A stretch of 60,090 nucleotides of DNA. Source: Clostridia bacterium. GTDB taxonomy: Bacteria; Bacillota; Clostridia; Oscillospirales; CAG-272. The DNA is taken from contig JAFVTS010000013.1 of NCBI GenBank assembly GCA_017503105.1, forward strand, positions 1 to 60,090, read 5' to 3'. Positions within the stretch are counted from its first letter, which is position 1; each line of letters starts with the position of its first letter. The notes under the pieces were generated by a model that was not told the DNA's origin, searched no databases, and saw nothing but the letters and a program-made list of their open reading frames with translations. This document shows positions 8,300 to 17,244 of the stretch, in pieces. The translations under genes and the position numbers were made by a program.

Positions 8300-9370
8300 A
8301 TGAGAATAGTACACACATCCGATCTTCACATAGATTCGGCTCTCACGTCAAATCTTTCCGAGCCTAAGGCGTCGGAAAGGCGGCACGAGCTTCTCTATAA
8401 TTTCGAGCGTCTTATAAACCGAGCGAGAGAAGTAGGGGCAAGTATAATAGTGATCGCGGGCGATCTTTTTGACACTCAGAGAATATCGAAAAGAGCGAAG
8501 GACACCGTTCTTGCGGCTATCGAGCGCGCGCGTGACATTGCGTTTTTGTATTTACCCGGCAATCACGAGGCATACGCCCTGCTCGGCGAGTGCCTTCCGA
8601 CGAACATTCACGTCTTCGGCAAGGATTGGACGTACTTTGAGACCGAAGAGGTCCTGTTTGCGGGAAGGAGCGAGTGCGCAGCGGGAATGTTTAACGGCTA
8701 CGCCCCATCCGAGACTAAGCTGAACGTCGTCGTACTGCACGGCGAGGAGGCGCAAAGCTCCGACAAGGACGGCAAGATAGGCATAAAAGAGATTGAAGGC
8801 AAGGGGATAAATTACCTCGCCCTCGGTCATTACCACAAGTATTCCAAGAAAATAATAGACGGCTGCAGCGTGGTTTATTCAGGCACACCCGAAGGGCGCG
8901 GCTTTGACGAAACGGGCGACAAGGGCTTCTCGCTTATTGAATATAAGGACGGGGCGCTCCGCGACGGATTCGTGAGCTTCGCCAAGCGCAAAATGCACGA
9001 TATAAAAGCGGACGTCAGCCAAGCGCAGAGCACGTACGACGTTGAGATCGCGGCGGAGGACGCGCTTGACGGCATAGATCCCCGCGATATGGTAAGGCTC
9101 ACGCTCGTCGGCAAATGCGGCTCGGTCATTACCAAGAATTTGGACGGTCTGGCACGGAAATTCGGCGATACGTTTTACTATTTCGAGCTTCGTGACGAGA
9201 GCCGCACGTCCGTGGCATCCGAGAAATATATGTATGACAAATCGCTGAAGGGCGAGTTTATCCGCTTGGTTTCCGAAGACGATTCCCTTTCCGAGGAGGA
9301 AAAGGAGAAGATCATCAATACGGGACTCTACGCCCTTGAGGGTGACGTCGGAGAGGAGCTTTTGATATGA
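8300..9370 (+). CDS. SbcD/YhaO-like DNA repair metallophosphoesterase
   Basis: 356 residues. The calcineurin-like phosphoesterase motifs appear in order: TSDLHID (residues ~6-12), VIAGDLFDT, LPGNHE, VVLHGEE and ALGHYHKY, which provide the two-metal nuclease site of the Mre11/SbcD family. A ~100-residue C-terminal domain follows. SbcD-type nucleases pair with a Rad50/SbcC-type ATPase to process broken or hairpin DNA ends. Here the partner overlaps the stop codon by four bases (ATGA). The length and partner type fit the Bacillus YhaO/YhaN pair better than canonical SbcCD. Confidence 0.88.
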   Translation: MRIVHTSDLHIDSALTSNLSEPKASERRHELLYNFERLINRAREVGASIIVIAGDLFDTQRISKRAKDTVLAAIERARDIAFLYLPGNHEAYALLGECLPTNIHVFGKDWTYFETEEVLFAGRSECAAGMFNGYAPSETKLNVVVLHGEEAQSSDKDGKIGIKEIEGKGINYLALGHYHKYSKKIIDGCSVVYSGTPEGRGFDETGDKGFSLIEYKDGALRDGFVSFAKRKMHDIKADVSQAQSTYDVEIAAEDALDGIDPRDMVRLTLVGKCGSVITKNLDGLARKFGDTFYYFELRDESRTSVASEKYMYDKSLKGEFIRLVSEDDSLSEEEKEKIINTGLYALEGDVGEELLI

Positions 9371-11799
9371 GAATTACGGAATGCACCGTTGACAATTTCG
9401 GTAAGCTCTCATCGGAAAGATATACCTTTGAGAGTGGGCTGAATTCAATACTTGCGGACAACGGTCAGGGCAAAAGCACGCTTGCGGCATTCATCTGTGC
9501 GATGTTCTACGGTCTTTCAGATACGAGAAAGCAGAGTCTTGAGGAAAACGACCGCAAAAAATACACGCCCTGGAACGGCGGCGCTTTCGGCGGAAGCATC
9601 ACTTTCGAGGCGGGAGGCGAGCTTTTTCGCGCGGAGAGACGCTTCGGCAAAAAAGCATCGGAGGACAGATTCGTGCTTTACGACGCGGAAAGCGGAAGGC
9701 TGAGCGATAAATTTTCCGAGGCGCTCGGCGAGGAGCTTTTCGGAATAGACGCCGACGGCTTTTTGAGAACGGTATTCCTCTCGGAAAAGACCCTGAGTGA
9801 AAAAAACGACAACAAATCGATCGGCGCGAAGCTCTCGGGCATTACCGAGGTCGAAGCCGATATGAAAGAGCTCGACAACGCTCTTGCCATACTTGAAGAG
9901 CAAAGAAAAATATATCAAAGAAAAGGCGGGGCGGGCGTTATCGCCGACACGCGAGCAAGAGCGGCGGAGCTTGACGAAAAGATCGCCGAGGCGAAGAAGA
10001 AGGAGTTTGAGCTCGTTTCTGCGGAAGATGAGCTTCGGAGGATCACCGAGGAGCTTGAGCGCGCAGAGAAAGAAAAAGCGTCGTTCGACGAGGCGCGCGC
10101 GGTGCTCGAAAACGAAAGGCGCGTCAAGACTTACAAAACTCAATACGACAATATGCTGCGCGGTCTTGCGGCAGACGAGGAAAAATACAAGAAGCTGACG
10201 CAGTTCTTTGCCGCGGGAAAGCCGACGTACGAAGAGATCGACGAGGCGCGGATGAAGCAAATGGAATTTGAGAGTGTGCTCTCCACCGCGGATGGGATCA
10301 AGGAAAACGAGGAGCTCGCAGAGCTCAAAGCGTTTTTCAAAAACGGTATCACAGCAGAAGAAACTGACAGAATTTACGCACTTGCCCTAAGCGTAGACGC
10401 GGAGGATTCAGAGGAGGAAGAGCACGTTCCGACGGAATTTTCATCACGCACGCCCACCGTGGCAGAGCTTGAGCGCGAAATAAACGAGCTCAGGCGCACA
10501 CGGGCGGCAAAGAACAGAAGACCGCTTGCCATCATTCCTCTGGTCGCGGGAGCAGCCTTTGGGCTCACGGCACTGATACTCGGCAGCCTATCTGCCGCCT
10601 TCATTCCTCTCATTGCCGTTTCCGTTCTTCTTTTAGCGGCATCTTTTGCGATAGTAATTACGGGCGACCCCACGAAAAGAAAGCAGGCGGCTGACAGAAG
10701 AGCTTCCGATTTCATTTTCTCCGTTTCGGGGCACTTCCCCACGGGCGACGCGCTTGAAGAGCTTGAAAAAATGCTCGCATCACTTTTGATGTACAAAAGC
10801 TCAGTGGACGCAAGCAGCGCATCCGAGAAAAAGCGTAAATGCCGCGAAGAGACGTTGCGAGAGATATACGATTATCTTGCGAAGTTCCCTGCTCCGTCCT
10901 CAAAAACGCTGGTGGGTGCGATCTCGGAGATAAAGGAAAAGCACAAAAGACTTGACGTTCTGACGCTTGCAGAGGAGCAGCTTTTGAAGGACCTTGGAGA
11001 AAAGCAGCGCGAAGCTTCACGAAAAATGGAAGAGGTCGCACTCTTCCTCTCACGTTTCAAGACCGTTACCGACCGTCCGTTTGACGAGATACGCGACGCG
11101 CTTACGGAATTCGTCACTTTGTCGAGCGCCGTTGTTACGAAGAGAAAAGAGCTCGACGACTTTGCGAGAATGAACGGCATTGACGGAATTTCCTGGACGG
11201 AGAGTGTTCTGACCGAAAACGAAATTGACGGCGGAAGAAAAGCGGCGGAAGAAAAAATATTCGCTCTTTCTAAGGAAAAGATACTTCTTGAGCGCCGTAT
11301 TGAAAGCGACAGGGCCGTTATAGAGCACGCGGAAGAGCTCCGCGCGACAAGACAAACGCTTGATACGGACGAAAAGAAATTCGAAAAGAACCTTGACATA
11401 ATACAAAAAACGAAGAAATACCTTACCGAAGCGCACGAAAAGATGACTCGACGTTACCTCGACAAAACGAAGAGCAGCTTTATGAAATACGTAAGCTCGA
11501 TCGGAAGCTCGGTCGGCGAATTCGTTCTCGATACGGATTTCACTCTCACAAAATACGAGGGTGCGGTTGCAAGAAAGACCGAGAGCTACAGTAAAGGCAC
11601 GAGAGATCTTTACCTCCTTGCCCTGAGACTTGCACTCACCGAATCGCTTTACGAAAAGGACGTTCCGTTCATTATTCTCGACGATCCGTTTATGAGCTTT
11701 GACGACAAGACTCTCGAAAGAGCAAAATCCGCGCTTCGCGAGATCGGAAAAGAAAGACAGATAATTTACTTTACCTGCTCTGCTACCCGCTCGGTATAA
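9367..11799 (+). CDS. SbcC/YhaN-like AAA ATPase with central membrane segment
   Basis: 810 residues with SMC/Rad50 architecture. The Walker A motif DNGQGKST is at residues ~31-38, followed by a long charged coiled coil (~175-340). A very hydrophobic stretch at ~384-435 could hold two membrane helices. A second coiled coil follows, then the ABC signature YSKGTRDLYLLALRLAL near 739 and Walker B FIILDDPFMSFDD near 766. YhaN-type proteins are known to carry membrane helices in the hinge region, so this nuclease complex is probably membrane-tethered. It is shorter than YhaN of Bacillus (about 960 residues). It follows its nuclease partner with an ATGA overlap. Confidence 0.87.
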   Translation: MRITECTVDNFGKLSSERYTFESGLNSILADNGQGKSTLAAFICAMFYGLSDTRKQSLEENDRKKYTPWNGGAFGGSITFEAGGELFRAERRFGKKASEDRFVLYDAESGRLSDKFSEALGEELFGIDADGFLRTVFLSEKTLSEKNDNKSIGAKLSGITEVEADMKELDNALAILEEQRKIYQRKGGAGVIADTRARAAELDEKIAEAKKKEFELVSAEDELRRITEELERAEKEKASFDEARAVLENERRVKTYKTQYDNMLRGLAADEEKYKKLTQFFAAGKPTYEEIDEARMKQMEFESVLSTADGIKENEELAELKAFFKNGITAEETDRIYALALSVDAEDSEEEEHVPTEFSSRTPTVAELEREINELRRTRAAKNRRPLAIIPLVAGAAFGLTALILGSLSAAFIPLIAVSVLLLAASFAIVITGDPTKRKQAADRRASDFIFSVSGHFPTGDALEELEKMLASLLMYKSSVDASSASEKKRKCREETLREIYDYLAKFPAPSSKTLVGAISEIKEKHKRLDVLTLAEEQLLKDLGEKQREASRKMEEVALFLSRFKTVTDRPFDEIRDALTEFVTLSSAVVTKRKELDDFARMNGIDGISWTESVLTENEIDGGRKAAEEKIFALSKEKILLERRIESDRAVIEHAEELRATRQTLDTDEKKFEKNLDIIQKTKKYLTEAHEKMTRRYLDKTKSSFMKYVSSIGSSVGEFVLDTDFTLTKYEGAVARKTESYSKGTRDLYLLALRLALTESLYEKDVPFIILDDPFMSFDDKTLERAKSALREIGKERQIIYFTCSATRSV

Positions 11800-11838
11800 G
11801 GTGGCATTTATCTCCCTCTTGGCATAAACTGAAAGTGT

Positions 11839-11894
11839 AGCCGCAGAGCAAACAAGGTCTTGAGTGACGAGCCTTGTTCGGCTATGCTGCGGCT
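11839..11894 (+). promoter_or_regulatory. Structured 5' leader before the DUF11 gene
   Basis: The outer stem AGCCGCAG (11839-11846) pairs with CTGCGGCT (11887-11894), and the inner stem AACAAGG (11851-11857) pairs with CCTTGTT (11872-11878). AGC/GCT can pair between them. There is no T-run, so it is not a simple terminator. It ends 40 nt before the start codon and could be a riboregulator, RNA stabiliser or processing site. Confidence 0.5.
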
Positions 11895-11934
11895 GAGGCA
11901 AAACGGAGCCTACAATAAAGACCAGGAGATAAAA

Positions 11935-12783
11935 ATGGCAACATTCTTCAATCAGGCGACCCTCTCATTCGGAGGAACGCTGACAAATTCCAACGTCGTC
12001 TCAGGCGAGATAACAGACGCGCTCAGCGCAACGAAGACCGCCGTTTCCGTGAGCTACGGCTCATCCGACGGCGTGGCTTACGTCATCAGTATAGTCAACG
12101 CAGGAACGTCGGACTCTACCGACATCACCGTGACTGACGACCTCGGAGCGTTCACCTACGGCGCCCTTACTCTGACCCCGCTGACCTATATCGACGGAAC
12201 TCTCAGCTATTATGTAAACGGAGTTTTACAGCCCGCCCCCACGGCGGTGGCAGGCCCCCCGCTCGTGATAAGCGACATAACCGTTCCTGCGGGCGGAAAC
12301 GCTTTGATAATTTACGAAGCAAGAGTCAATTCATTTGCGGATATGACGGCGGGCTCTGTAATTACCAACACCGCAAGCGTGACGGGTACTTGCATAAACA
12401 GCGTTATCAGCACGTCCGTTACCGTAGGTGAGGAAACGGAGCTTTCCATCTCGAAGGCGGTCTGCCCCGACCAAATAACCTGTCAGGGCGAGCTTTCTTA
12501 CACCTTCGTTATCCAGAATACGGGCAACACCGAAGCGGTAGCGACCGACGACGTTATCATCACCGACGTATTCAATCCGATCTTCAGCGAGATCTCCGTC
12601 ACTTATAACGGATCCGTGTGGACGGAGGGTGTGAACTACACCTACGACGCGACCACGGGCGCGTTTGCTACGCTCCCCGGTCAGATAACGGTCCCTGCGG
12701 CAAGCTACACTCGCGACCCCGCGACGGGCGCCGTGACGCTCACCCCGGGTACGGCGGAAATAAAGGTTACGGGCACGGTTTAA
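11935..12783 (+). CDS. DUF11-repeat protein without secretion signal
   Basis: 283 residues starting at the ATG preceded by AGGAG; the frame is open further upstream but only this start has a ribosome site. It is rich in Thr, Ser, Val and Gly and contains two DUF11-type beta-sandwich repeats. The first has AYVISIVNAGTSDSTDITVT. The second begins ELSISKAVCPDQITCQGELS and continues with YTFVIQNTGN. DUF11 repeats usually occur in large secreted adhesins, but here there is no signal peptide, sorting motif or membrane helix. The N terminus MATFFNQATLSF recalls short proteins seen in other Clostridia. A role in a spore or cell-surface layer exported by another route is speculation. It has its own bidirectional terminator. 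Confidence 0.8.
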   Translation: MATFFNQATLSFGGTLTNSNVVSGEITDALSATKTAVSVSYGSSDGVAYVISIVNAGTSDSTDITVTDDLGAFTYGALTLTPLTYIDGTLSYYVNGVLQPAPTAVAGPPLVISDITVPAGGNALIIYEARVNSFADMTAGSVITNTASVTGTCINSVISTSVTVGEETELSISKAVCPDQITCQGELSYTFVIQNTGNTEAVATDDVIITDVFNPIFSEISVTYNGSVWTEGVNYTYDATTGAFATLPGQITVPAASYTRDPATGAVTLTPGTAEIKVTGTV

Positions 12784-12790
12784 AAACAAA

Positions 12791-12818
12791 AAGGCAGAGG
12801 AGTCTCTGCCTTTTTTTA
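12791..12818. terminator. Bidirectional terminator between convergent genes
   Basis: AGGCAGAG (12792-12799) pairs with CTCTGCCT (12804-12811). Seven T residues follow on the plus strand, and an A-rich run before it serves the minus-strand antiporter gene. Confidence 0.88.
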
Positions 12819-12825
12819 CATATTA

Positions 12826-14100
12826 TTACTGAGCGTCCTTATCCTTAACACGTGCGCTCTGCTTTTCCTCGGGCTTGATCTCGCCCGCCTTCAAGAGCAT
12901 AGTTTTAGTGAGCATAGGACCTACTATTTCATAAACGAGAACCGCAAAGAGGGTGATATTCGCAACGATGGCGCCACCATCCGAGAGCTCCGCGGACTTT
13001 ATCGCCATTCCAAGAGCGACACCCGCTTGGGGAAGAAGGGTTATACCAAGGTATTTTACGATATTTTCATCACACCGCGCAAGCTTTGCGCTCGTGTACG
13101 CACCCGTGTACTTTCCGATAGAGCGCGACGCGATATAAACGACGCCGATCAGAACTATCATCAAATCTCCGAAAACGGAGAGCTCAAGCTCAGCGCCGCT
13201 TAACACGAAGAACAGAATGAAAAGAGGTGACGTCCATCTGTCGACCCTGTCCATAAGCTCCTCGGAAAAGTCGCACACGTTGCAAAATACCGTTCCGAGC
13301 ATCATACAAACGAGAAGGGACGAGAACGCGATATGTACCCCGCCGACCTCGAGCTTGATCATTGAGAGCGCAACGGTGAGAAGCACGAAGGTAACGGACA
13401 TTGCAAGACGCTTCGAGCGCGAGTGGAAGAATCTCTCGCAAAAGTGGAACGCGAAGCCCATAAGAGCGCCGAGAACAAGCGAAAGAACTACCTCAAGAAG
13501 CGGCTCAACGAGAACGCTTATGACGTTAACTGTTCCCGTTGCGAAGGCGTCGGCAACACCGAAGGATACCGCGAATATTATAAGTCCTACCGCGTCGTCA
13601 AGCGCGACTACGGGGAGCAGTATAGACGTGAGCGGACCCTTTGCCTTATACTGACGGACGACCATCAGAGTTGCCGCGGGCGCCGTTGCCGCAGCTATCG
13701 CGCCGAGCACGATCGCAGCGGAGAGCGAGAATTTTTCAGGGATAGCGAAATGAAGCGAGATAAGCGCTATATCAACCACGACCGTGGTAACCACAGCTTG
13801 CATTATTCCTATTATGGTAGCTTGCTTTCCGATCTGCTTAAGGCTTGACAGGCGGAACTCGTTTCCGATAAGGAAAGCGATAAAGCCAAGAGCGACGTCG
13901 CATATGATAGAATAACTTTTCACGTCGGCAAGGCTTGTAAACCCAAGCCCCTGAATATCAAGCATTCCAAGGCAGTAAGGACCGACGAGAATACCTGCCA
14001 CAAGATAAGCCGTAACGGCGGGGAGCTTGATGAGCTTAGCGAGTCTTGAAAGCATAAGACCCGCAAACAGCGCCACAGAAAGCGCTAAAAGAATTTGCAT
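12826..14100 (-). CDS. Cation:proton antiporter, CPA2 family
   Basis: 424 residues with about 12-13 membrane helices and no TrkA-N domain after them. Features of the Na+/H+ or K+/H+ exchanger core are visible: LPAVTAYLVAGILVGPY near residue 27, DVALGFIAFLIGNEF near 68, and VALDDAVGLIIFAVSFG near 167, whose Asp pair is the usual ion/proton site. The last ~15 residues are a charged cytoplasmic tail (KPEEKQSARVKDKDAQ). It probably exports Na+ or K+ in exchange for protons and helps pH homeostasis. The ATG is preceded by AAAAGGAGAC. It has its own promoter. Confidence 0.88.
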   Translation of the reverse strand: MQILLALSVALFAGLMLSRLAKLIKLPAVTAYLVAGILVGPYCLGMLDIQGLGFTSLADVKSYSIICDVALGFIAFLIGNEFRLSSLKQIGKQATIIGIMQAVVTTVVVDIALISLHFAIPEKFSLSAAIVLGAIAAATAPAATLMVVRQYKAKGPLTSILLPVVALDDAVGLIIFAVSFGVADAFATGTVNVISVLVEPLLEVVLSLVLGALMGFAFHFCERFFHSRSKRLAMSVTFVLLTVALSMIKLEVGGVHIAFSSLLVCMMLGTVFCNVCDFSEELMDRVDRWTSPLFILFFVLSGAELELSVFGDLMIVLIGVVYIASRSIGKYTGAYTSAKLARCDENIVKYLGITLLPQAGVALGMAIKSAELSDGGAIVANITLFAVLVYEIVGPMLTKTMLLKAGEIKPEEKQSARVKDKDAQ

Positions 14101-14157
14101 AATGAAGTCTCCTTTTCCGTGCGCGGATAACGCACCGTTCTCAAAACAACAAATCTC

Positions 14158-14186
14158 ATTTTAGCACCAAACACGTGAAAAGTCAA
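14158..14186 (-). promoter_or_regulatory. Promoter of the antiporter gene
   Basis: Minus-strand TTGACT (complement of 14181-14186) and TAAAAT (complement of 14158-14163), 17-nt spacer. Confidence 0.65.
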
Positions 14187-14225
14187 CACGTTTTTGAATT
14201 TTTCTTAAATATTTTTTTAAAGTTG

Positions 14226-14264
14226 AAATAAAAACGGTGCGCCCCTAAAAAGAGGCGCACTTTT
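14226..14264 (-). terminator. Terminator of the SGNH hydrolase gene
   Basis: GTGCGCC (14237-14243) pairs with GGCGCAC (14254-14260). On the minus strand it is followed by CGTTTTTATTTC, and there is also a short T-run on the plus side. Confidence 0.75.
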
Positions 14265-14291
14265 ATCGCGCTTTTATATTACTTTACGGGT

Positions 14292-14933
14292 TTATTTTTC
14301 AAAATACGCCATCACCTGATCGGCGATCTTCTTCATTCCTGCGATACCCGGGTGACCTGCGATCTTGTCGATCTTTGAAAGCTCAATGACTTCTATTCCG
14401 AAATGCGCGCACGCCTCCTTGATTCCGCCCGTCACCTCAGGCTTAAGCTCCGTGTTGGAGATAAACACTACCCGAGCACGGAGAGTAGAAAGGCGCGTGG
14501 CGAGATACCCCATAGCGGGCAGGAAGGAATAAAGGTCGTCCTTCGTCCACCCCTCGTACATAAGCCCGTCGCCGATAGGAGAATTTGCCCACGAATCGTT
14601 AGTTCCGCCGAGAACGAGCACCGTATCTATCTTATTAGCCTCAAAGAATCCGCCGTCGATAAGCGCGTCAAGCCTAGTGATGAAAGAAGAGCGCGTGGAA
14701 TCGTTTCCGTTATAGCCCCTGTTACAAATAGTAGAGCCCGACCAGCTGTTATTCAAAACGAGATTGGAGCTCGTTTTTTCGATGACCTGATGCCACCAGG
14801 TGTGCTCGACCGCGACTGCGTCAGTTATTGACGTTTCCGAATCGGAGTAGTAAGCCGCATAGCCCTCGGGGATATATCCCTTGAACGTGGTATAGCTGTC
14901 ACCGAGCAAAAGAACGTTTCCTAAGCTTTTCAT
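14292..14933 (-). CDS. SGNH/GDSL-family hydrolase
   Basis: 213 residues, cytosolic by the lack of a signal peptide. Block I LLLGDSYT provides the candidate nucleophile Ser13. The GGTNDSW block supplies the oxyanion Asn, and the C-terminal AGHPGIAGM contains the catalytic His. These enzymes remove acyl or acetyl groups from carbohydrates or lipids; sugar deacetylation is plausible here, but the substrate is not shown. The ATG follows AGGTGAGG. The gene has its own strong promoter and terminator, so it is monocistronic. Confidence 0.85.
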   Translation of the reverse strand: MKSLGNVLLLGDSYTTFKGYIPEGYAAYYSDSETSITDAVAVEHTWWHQVIEKTSSNLVLNNSWSGSTICNRGYNGNDSTRSSFITRLDALIDGGFFEANKIDTVLVLGGTNDSWANSPIGDGLMYEGWTKDDLYSFLPAMGYLATRLSTLRARVVFISNTELKPEVTGGIKEACAHFGIEVIELSKIDKIAGHPGIAGMKKIADQVMAYFEK

Positions 14934-14983
14934 TTACCTCACCTCGAAATAATATAGTTCCGCCGTTTTTTAAGCTAAAAACA

Positions 14984-15012
14984 ATTATACACTTATCCCG
15001 AAGATTTGTCAA
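14984..15012 (-). promoter_or_regulatory. Consensus promoter of the SGNH hydrolase gene
   Basis: Perfect TTGACA (complement of 15007-15012) and TATAAT (complement of 14984-14989) with a 17-nt spacer. Confidence 0.8.
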
Positions 15013-15051
15013 TACTATTTTGCTTTTTCCGACGCAACCAAGTTGTCTATT

Positions 15052-15936
15052 TTAATTTATTCTCTTATCGATTTCCGAAGCATAATACTCGGGAGGAAAG
15101 GCTCTTTTTACGTAAAGGTGGGGACCCGTGTCACATTTTTCGAATATATTGGTACCCGTATCGGCATCGGCAAACGCCTGTCCGCGAACCGTGGTATACC
15201 CTGCTTTTTCCTCATCACCGACTACCGCCATAAGAGCCGTCATAGGATCCCACGAGCTTCTTCCGCCCGCCGAGCCGTGATCGGCAAGCACGCCAAAGAG
15301 GATATCGTCCTTTGAAAGCTTTGAGCCGGATATAACGTCAAAGCCGATCTCAAAGCCGAGAAACGTCACGGGCACGGGGCACTTTTCGCAAAATACAGCG
15401 GCAGCGGCTCTTGAGCGCGGACCTCTGTCAAAGTTGTTTTCGTGACCGAATTTTCTGTCCCATCTTCCGGCCATCGCCCATATTTTAGAAACCTTTTGCT
15501 TCATAAGCTCTATACCCGAAAGCGGCGATATATCGTCGGGCTCGCTTTCGATAAGAGCTGCGACGACTTGGAAGAATCCTACCTCAACGAGCTCCACCTT
15601 ATCTGAAGCCTCGGAAAGCAGGCGTCTGTAAAGCCTGACACCGTCCTCTGCGTCTTCATTGGACTTGTACGTTTTAGCGTATTTTACAAGTCTTGCCTGG
15701 TAAGATCCCGGGCGCGAATAATCCGTCGCCTCGCGGTCTATACCTATCGGGAGCCCCACGAGCCCCTCCTCGGACAAAAATCCGTCAAGAGAAGCAACGG
15801 AGTCCTCCTTAGTGGCGTTTATGACCGCGCCAAGGAGCTTTATCTCTCCCGAAGCGTGCGCACGCACGAGAAGTCTTGCCGCGACGGCGTCATCACAGTC
15901 GCTCCACCAATCAGTGCCGAAAATAAATTCTCTCAT
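15052..15936 (-). CDS. Nucleoside hydrolase (IunH-like) family protein
   Basis: 294 residues. The N terminus REFIFGTDWWSDCDDAVAAR has the Asp-rich calcium site of inosine-uridine nucleoside hydrolases, modified from the usual DTDPGxDDA form (D-W-W-S-D-C-D-D). Later segments such as IWAMAGRWDR and SSWDPMTALMAVVG fit the family, whose members split N-glycosidic bonds of nucleosides. The ATG at 15936 has GGAGG 9 nt upstream; an earlier ATG at 15945 touches the ribosome site and is unlikely. The changed metal loop means substrate and even activity are uncertain. Confidence 0.78.
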   Translation of the reverse strand: MREFIFGTDWWSDCDDAVAARLLVRAHASGEIKLLGAVINATKEDSVASLDGFLSEEGLVGLPIGIDREATDYSRPGSYQARLVKYAKTYKSNEDAEDGVRLYRRLLSEASDKVELVEVGFFQVVAALIESEPDDISPLSGIELMKQKVSKIWAMAGRWDRKFGHENNFDRGPRSRAAAAVFCEKCPVPVTFLGFEIGFDVISGSKLSKDDILFGVLADHGSAGGRSSWDPMTALMAVVGDEEKAGYTTVRGQAFADADTGTNIFEKCDTGPHLYVKRAFPPEYYASEIDKRIN

Positions 15937-16238
15937 CAAAAGCATCCTCCACTTACGTCTTTTCTTTTATTTTAGCATAAATCAAATTTAAAATAAAGAA
16001 CTTTATATATGATTTATAGGTCTTTTTTTACTGTTTTTATTCATTGTGATCTGCCCTTGAACTCGTTTTTTCTCCCGTATTACACGTTGTATGTCCTTTA
16101 TAGCTTCTTCGCTTAACGGTATTTTGAAGAGCCTTCAAGAGCGAATACGGAACGTCACCGGGCAAATATGTAAAAAAACAAATATAAAAAGCTTGATTCG
16201 GTATATTTTTCGGACGTTCCGCATCAAGCTTTTTATAT
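15937..16238. other. 302-nt gap between the nucleoside hydrolase and ZIP genes; possible decayed ORF
   Basis: No intact gene is seen. On the minus strand, 16003-16134 holds a 43-codon open stretch that begins directly after a stop and reads RLFKIPLSEEAIKDIQRVI, then a basic tail and a stop. It looks coding-like but has no start or ribosome site, so it may be the tail of a decayed gene. The right part is the large hairpin listed separately. Confidence 0.3.
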
Positions 16239-16239
16239 T
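16181..16239 (-). terminator. Long hairpin ending the redox/ZIP operon
   Basis: Seventeen bases at 16181-16197 (core AAAAAGCTTGAT) pair perfectly with 16223-16239. The arm overlaps the stop codon of the ZIP transporter gene, and U-rich sequence follows on the minus strand. Confidence 0.75.
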
Positions 16240-16991
16240 TATCCCAAAAGCACGTCGGTAACGAGCATCAGCGAAAATCCGACGAGAAGTGCGTACGTTG
16301 CGCCTCTTTGATGACCGTGCGCGTGTGTTTCGGGGATCATCTCGTCGCTTATAACGTAAAGCATCGTTCCGCCTGCAAACGCGAGCGCGAAAGGAAGGAT
16401 AGCCTCGGAGATGCTTACAGCGAAATAGCCTATAAGCGTGCCGACTATCTCAATAACGCCCGTCAGCGCCGCGATGATAAACGTGCGCGAAGGTTTCACT
16501 CCCGCCGCTATCATAGGAGCGATAATTACCATACCCTCGGGGATATTCTGAAGAGCGATACCGCCCGCGATAACGAGCGCCTCTGCCGTATTGCCCGTTC
16601 CGAAGCCGACGCCTGCCGCAATTCCCTCGGGAAGATTATGTATCGCTATTGCCATAACGAAAAGCATCACCTTGTTAAGACGAGCCGACACGTGTGACTC
16701 ATCCTCGGCGCCGCTCATTCTGTGCAGGTGCGGCACAAGCTTGTCTATAAAATTAAGGCAAACGGCGCCTGCAAAAATCCCCGCAATGCTGACCGCAAGC
16801 CCCCATTTTCCTCCGTATTCCAAGGACGGGAGCACAAGACCGATGACCGCCGCCGCAAGCATAACTCCTGCCGCAAACGATAAAACTATATCTGAAAATT
16901 TATGAGAGGCGTTCTTGAAAAGAAAGCCTATCAGCGCTCCTATAACGGTAGCGCCGCCGACACCGAGCGCCGTCAGAAGTACGATATCCAT
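16239..16991 (-). CDS. ZIP-family metal transporter
   Basis: 250 residues, about eight membrane helices. Two diagnostic metal-binding motifs are present: HNLPEGIAAGVGFG in helix IV and ALQNIPEGMVI in helix V. A hydrophilic, His-containing loop (PHLHRMSGAEDESH) lies before helix IV. ZIP proteins import Zn2+, Fe2+ or Mn2+. Its place as last gene after rubredoxin, ferritin and superoxide reductase suggests iron supply for that set, though a hairpin at 17010-17047 separates it from rubredoxin. The ATG has GGAGG 6-7 nt upstream. Confidence 0.9.
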   Translation of the reverse strand: MDIVLLTALGVGGATVIGALIGFLFKNASHKFSDIVLSFAAGVMLAAAVIGLVLPSLEYGGKWGLAVSIAGIFAGAVCLNFIDKLVPHLHRMSGAEDESHVSARLNKVMLFVMAIAIHNLPEGIAAGVGFGTGNTAEALVIAGGIALQNIPEGMVIIAPMIAAGVKPSRTFIIAALTGVIEIVGTLIGYFAVSISEAILPFALAFAGGTMLYVISDEMIPETHAHGHQRGATYALLVGFSLMLVTDVLLG

Positions 16992-17009
16992 ATATTTCCT
17001 CCAAGAGAA

Positions 17010-17047
17010 AAGACCTCCCCCGAGAAACAGCTTCCGTGGGAGGTCTT
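17010..17047 (-). terminator. Hairpin between rubredoxin and ZIP genes
   Basis: AAGACCTCCC (17010-17019) pairs with GGGAGGTCTT (17038-17047), with TTTTC following on the minus strand. It may terminate partially, letting some transcripts continue into the ZIP gene. Confidence 0.65.
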
Positions 17048-17053
17048 GATTTT

Positions 17054-17215
17054 TTATTCAGCCTCGCTGAACATATCCTTGCCTACTCCGCAAAGAGGGC
17101 ACTCAAAATCCTCGGGAAGGTCTTCGAATTTCGTGCCGGGAGCTATTCCGCCCTCGGGATAGCCCTGAGCCTCGTCGTATTCCCATCCGCAAGCATCGCA
17201 TACATACTTTTTCAT
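17054..17215 (-). CDS. Rubredoxin
   Basis: A 53-residue protein that starts [16 protein letters not shown] and ends with [16 protein letters not shown]. The two CxxCG knuckles (Cys6/Cys9 and a second pair near residues 39/42) bind one iron, and the spacing and length are exactly those of rubredoxin. It transfers single electrons, here most likely to the superoxide reductase and flavodiiron protein encoded upstream in the same operon. GGAG sits 9-10 nt before the ATG. It is only 29 nt downstream of the ferritin gene. Confidence 0.95.
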   Translation of the reverse strand: MKKYVCDACGWEYDEAQGYPEGGIAPGTKFEDLPEDFECPLCGVGKDMFSEAE

Positions 17216-17244
17216 TTTTCAACAACTCCTTAAAATAATATTTA

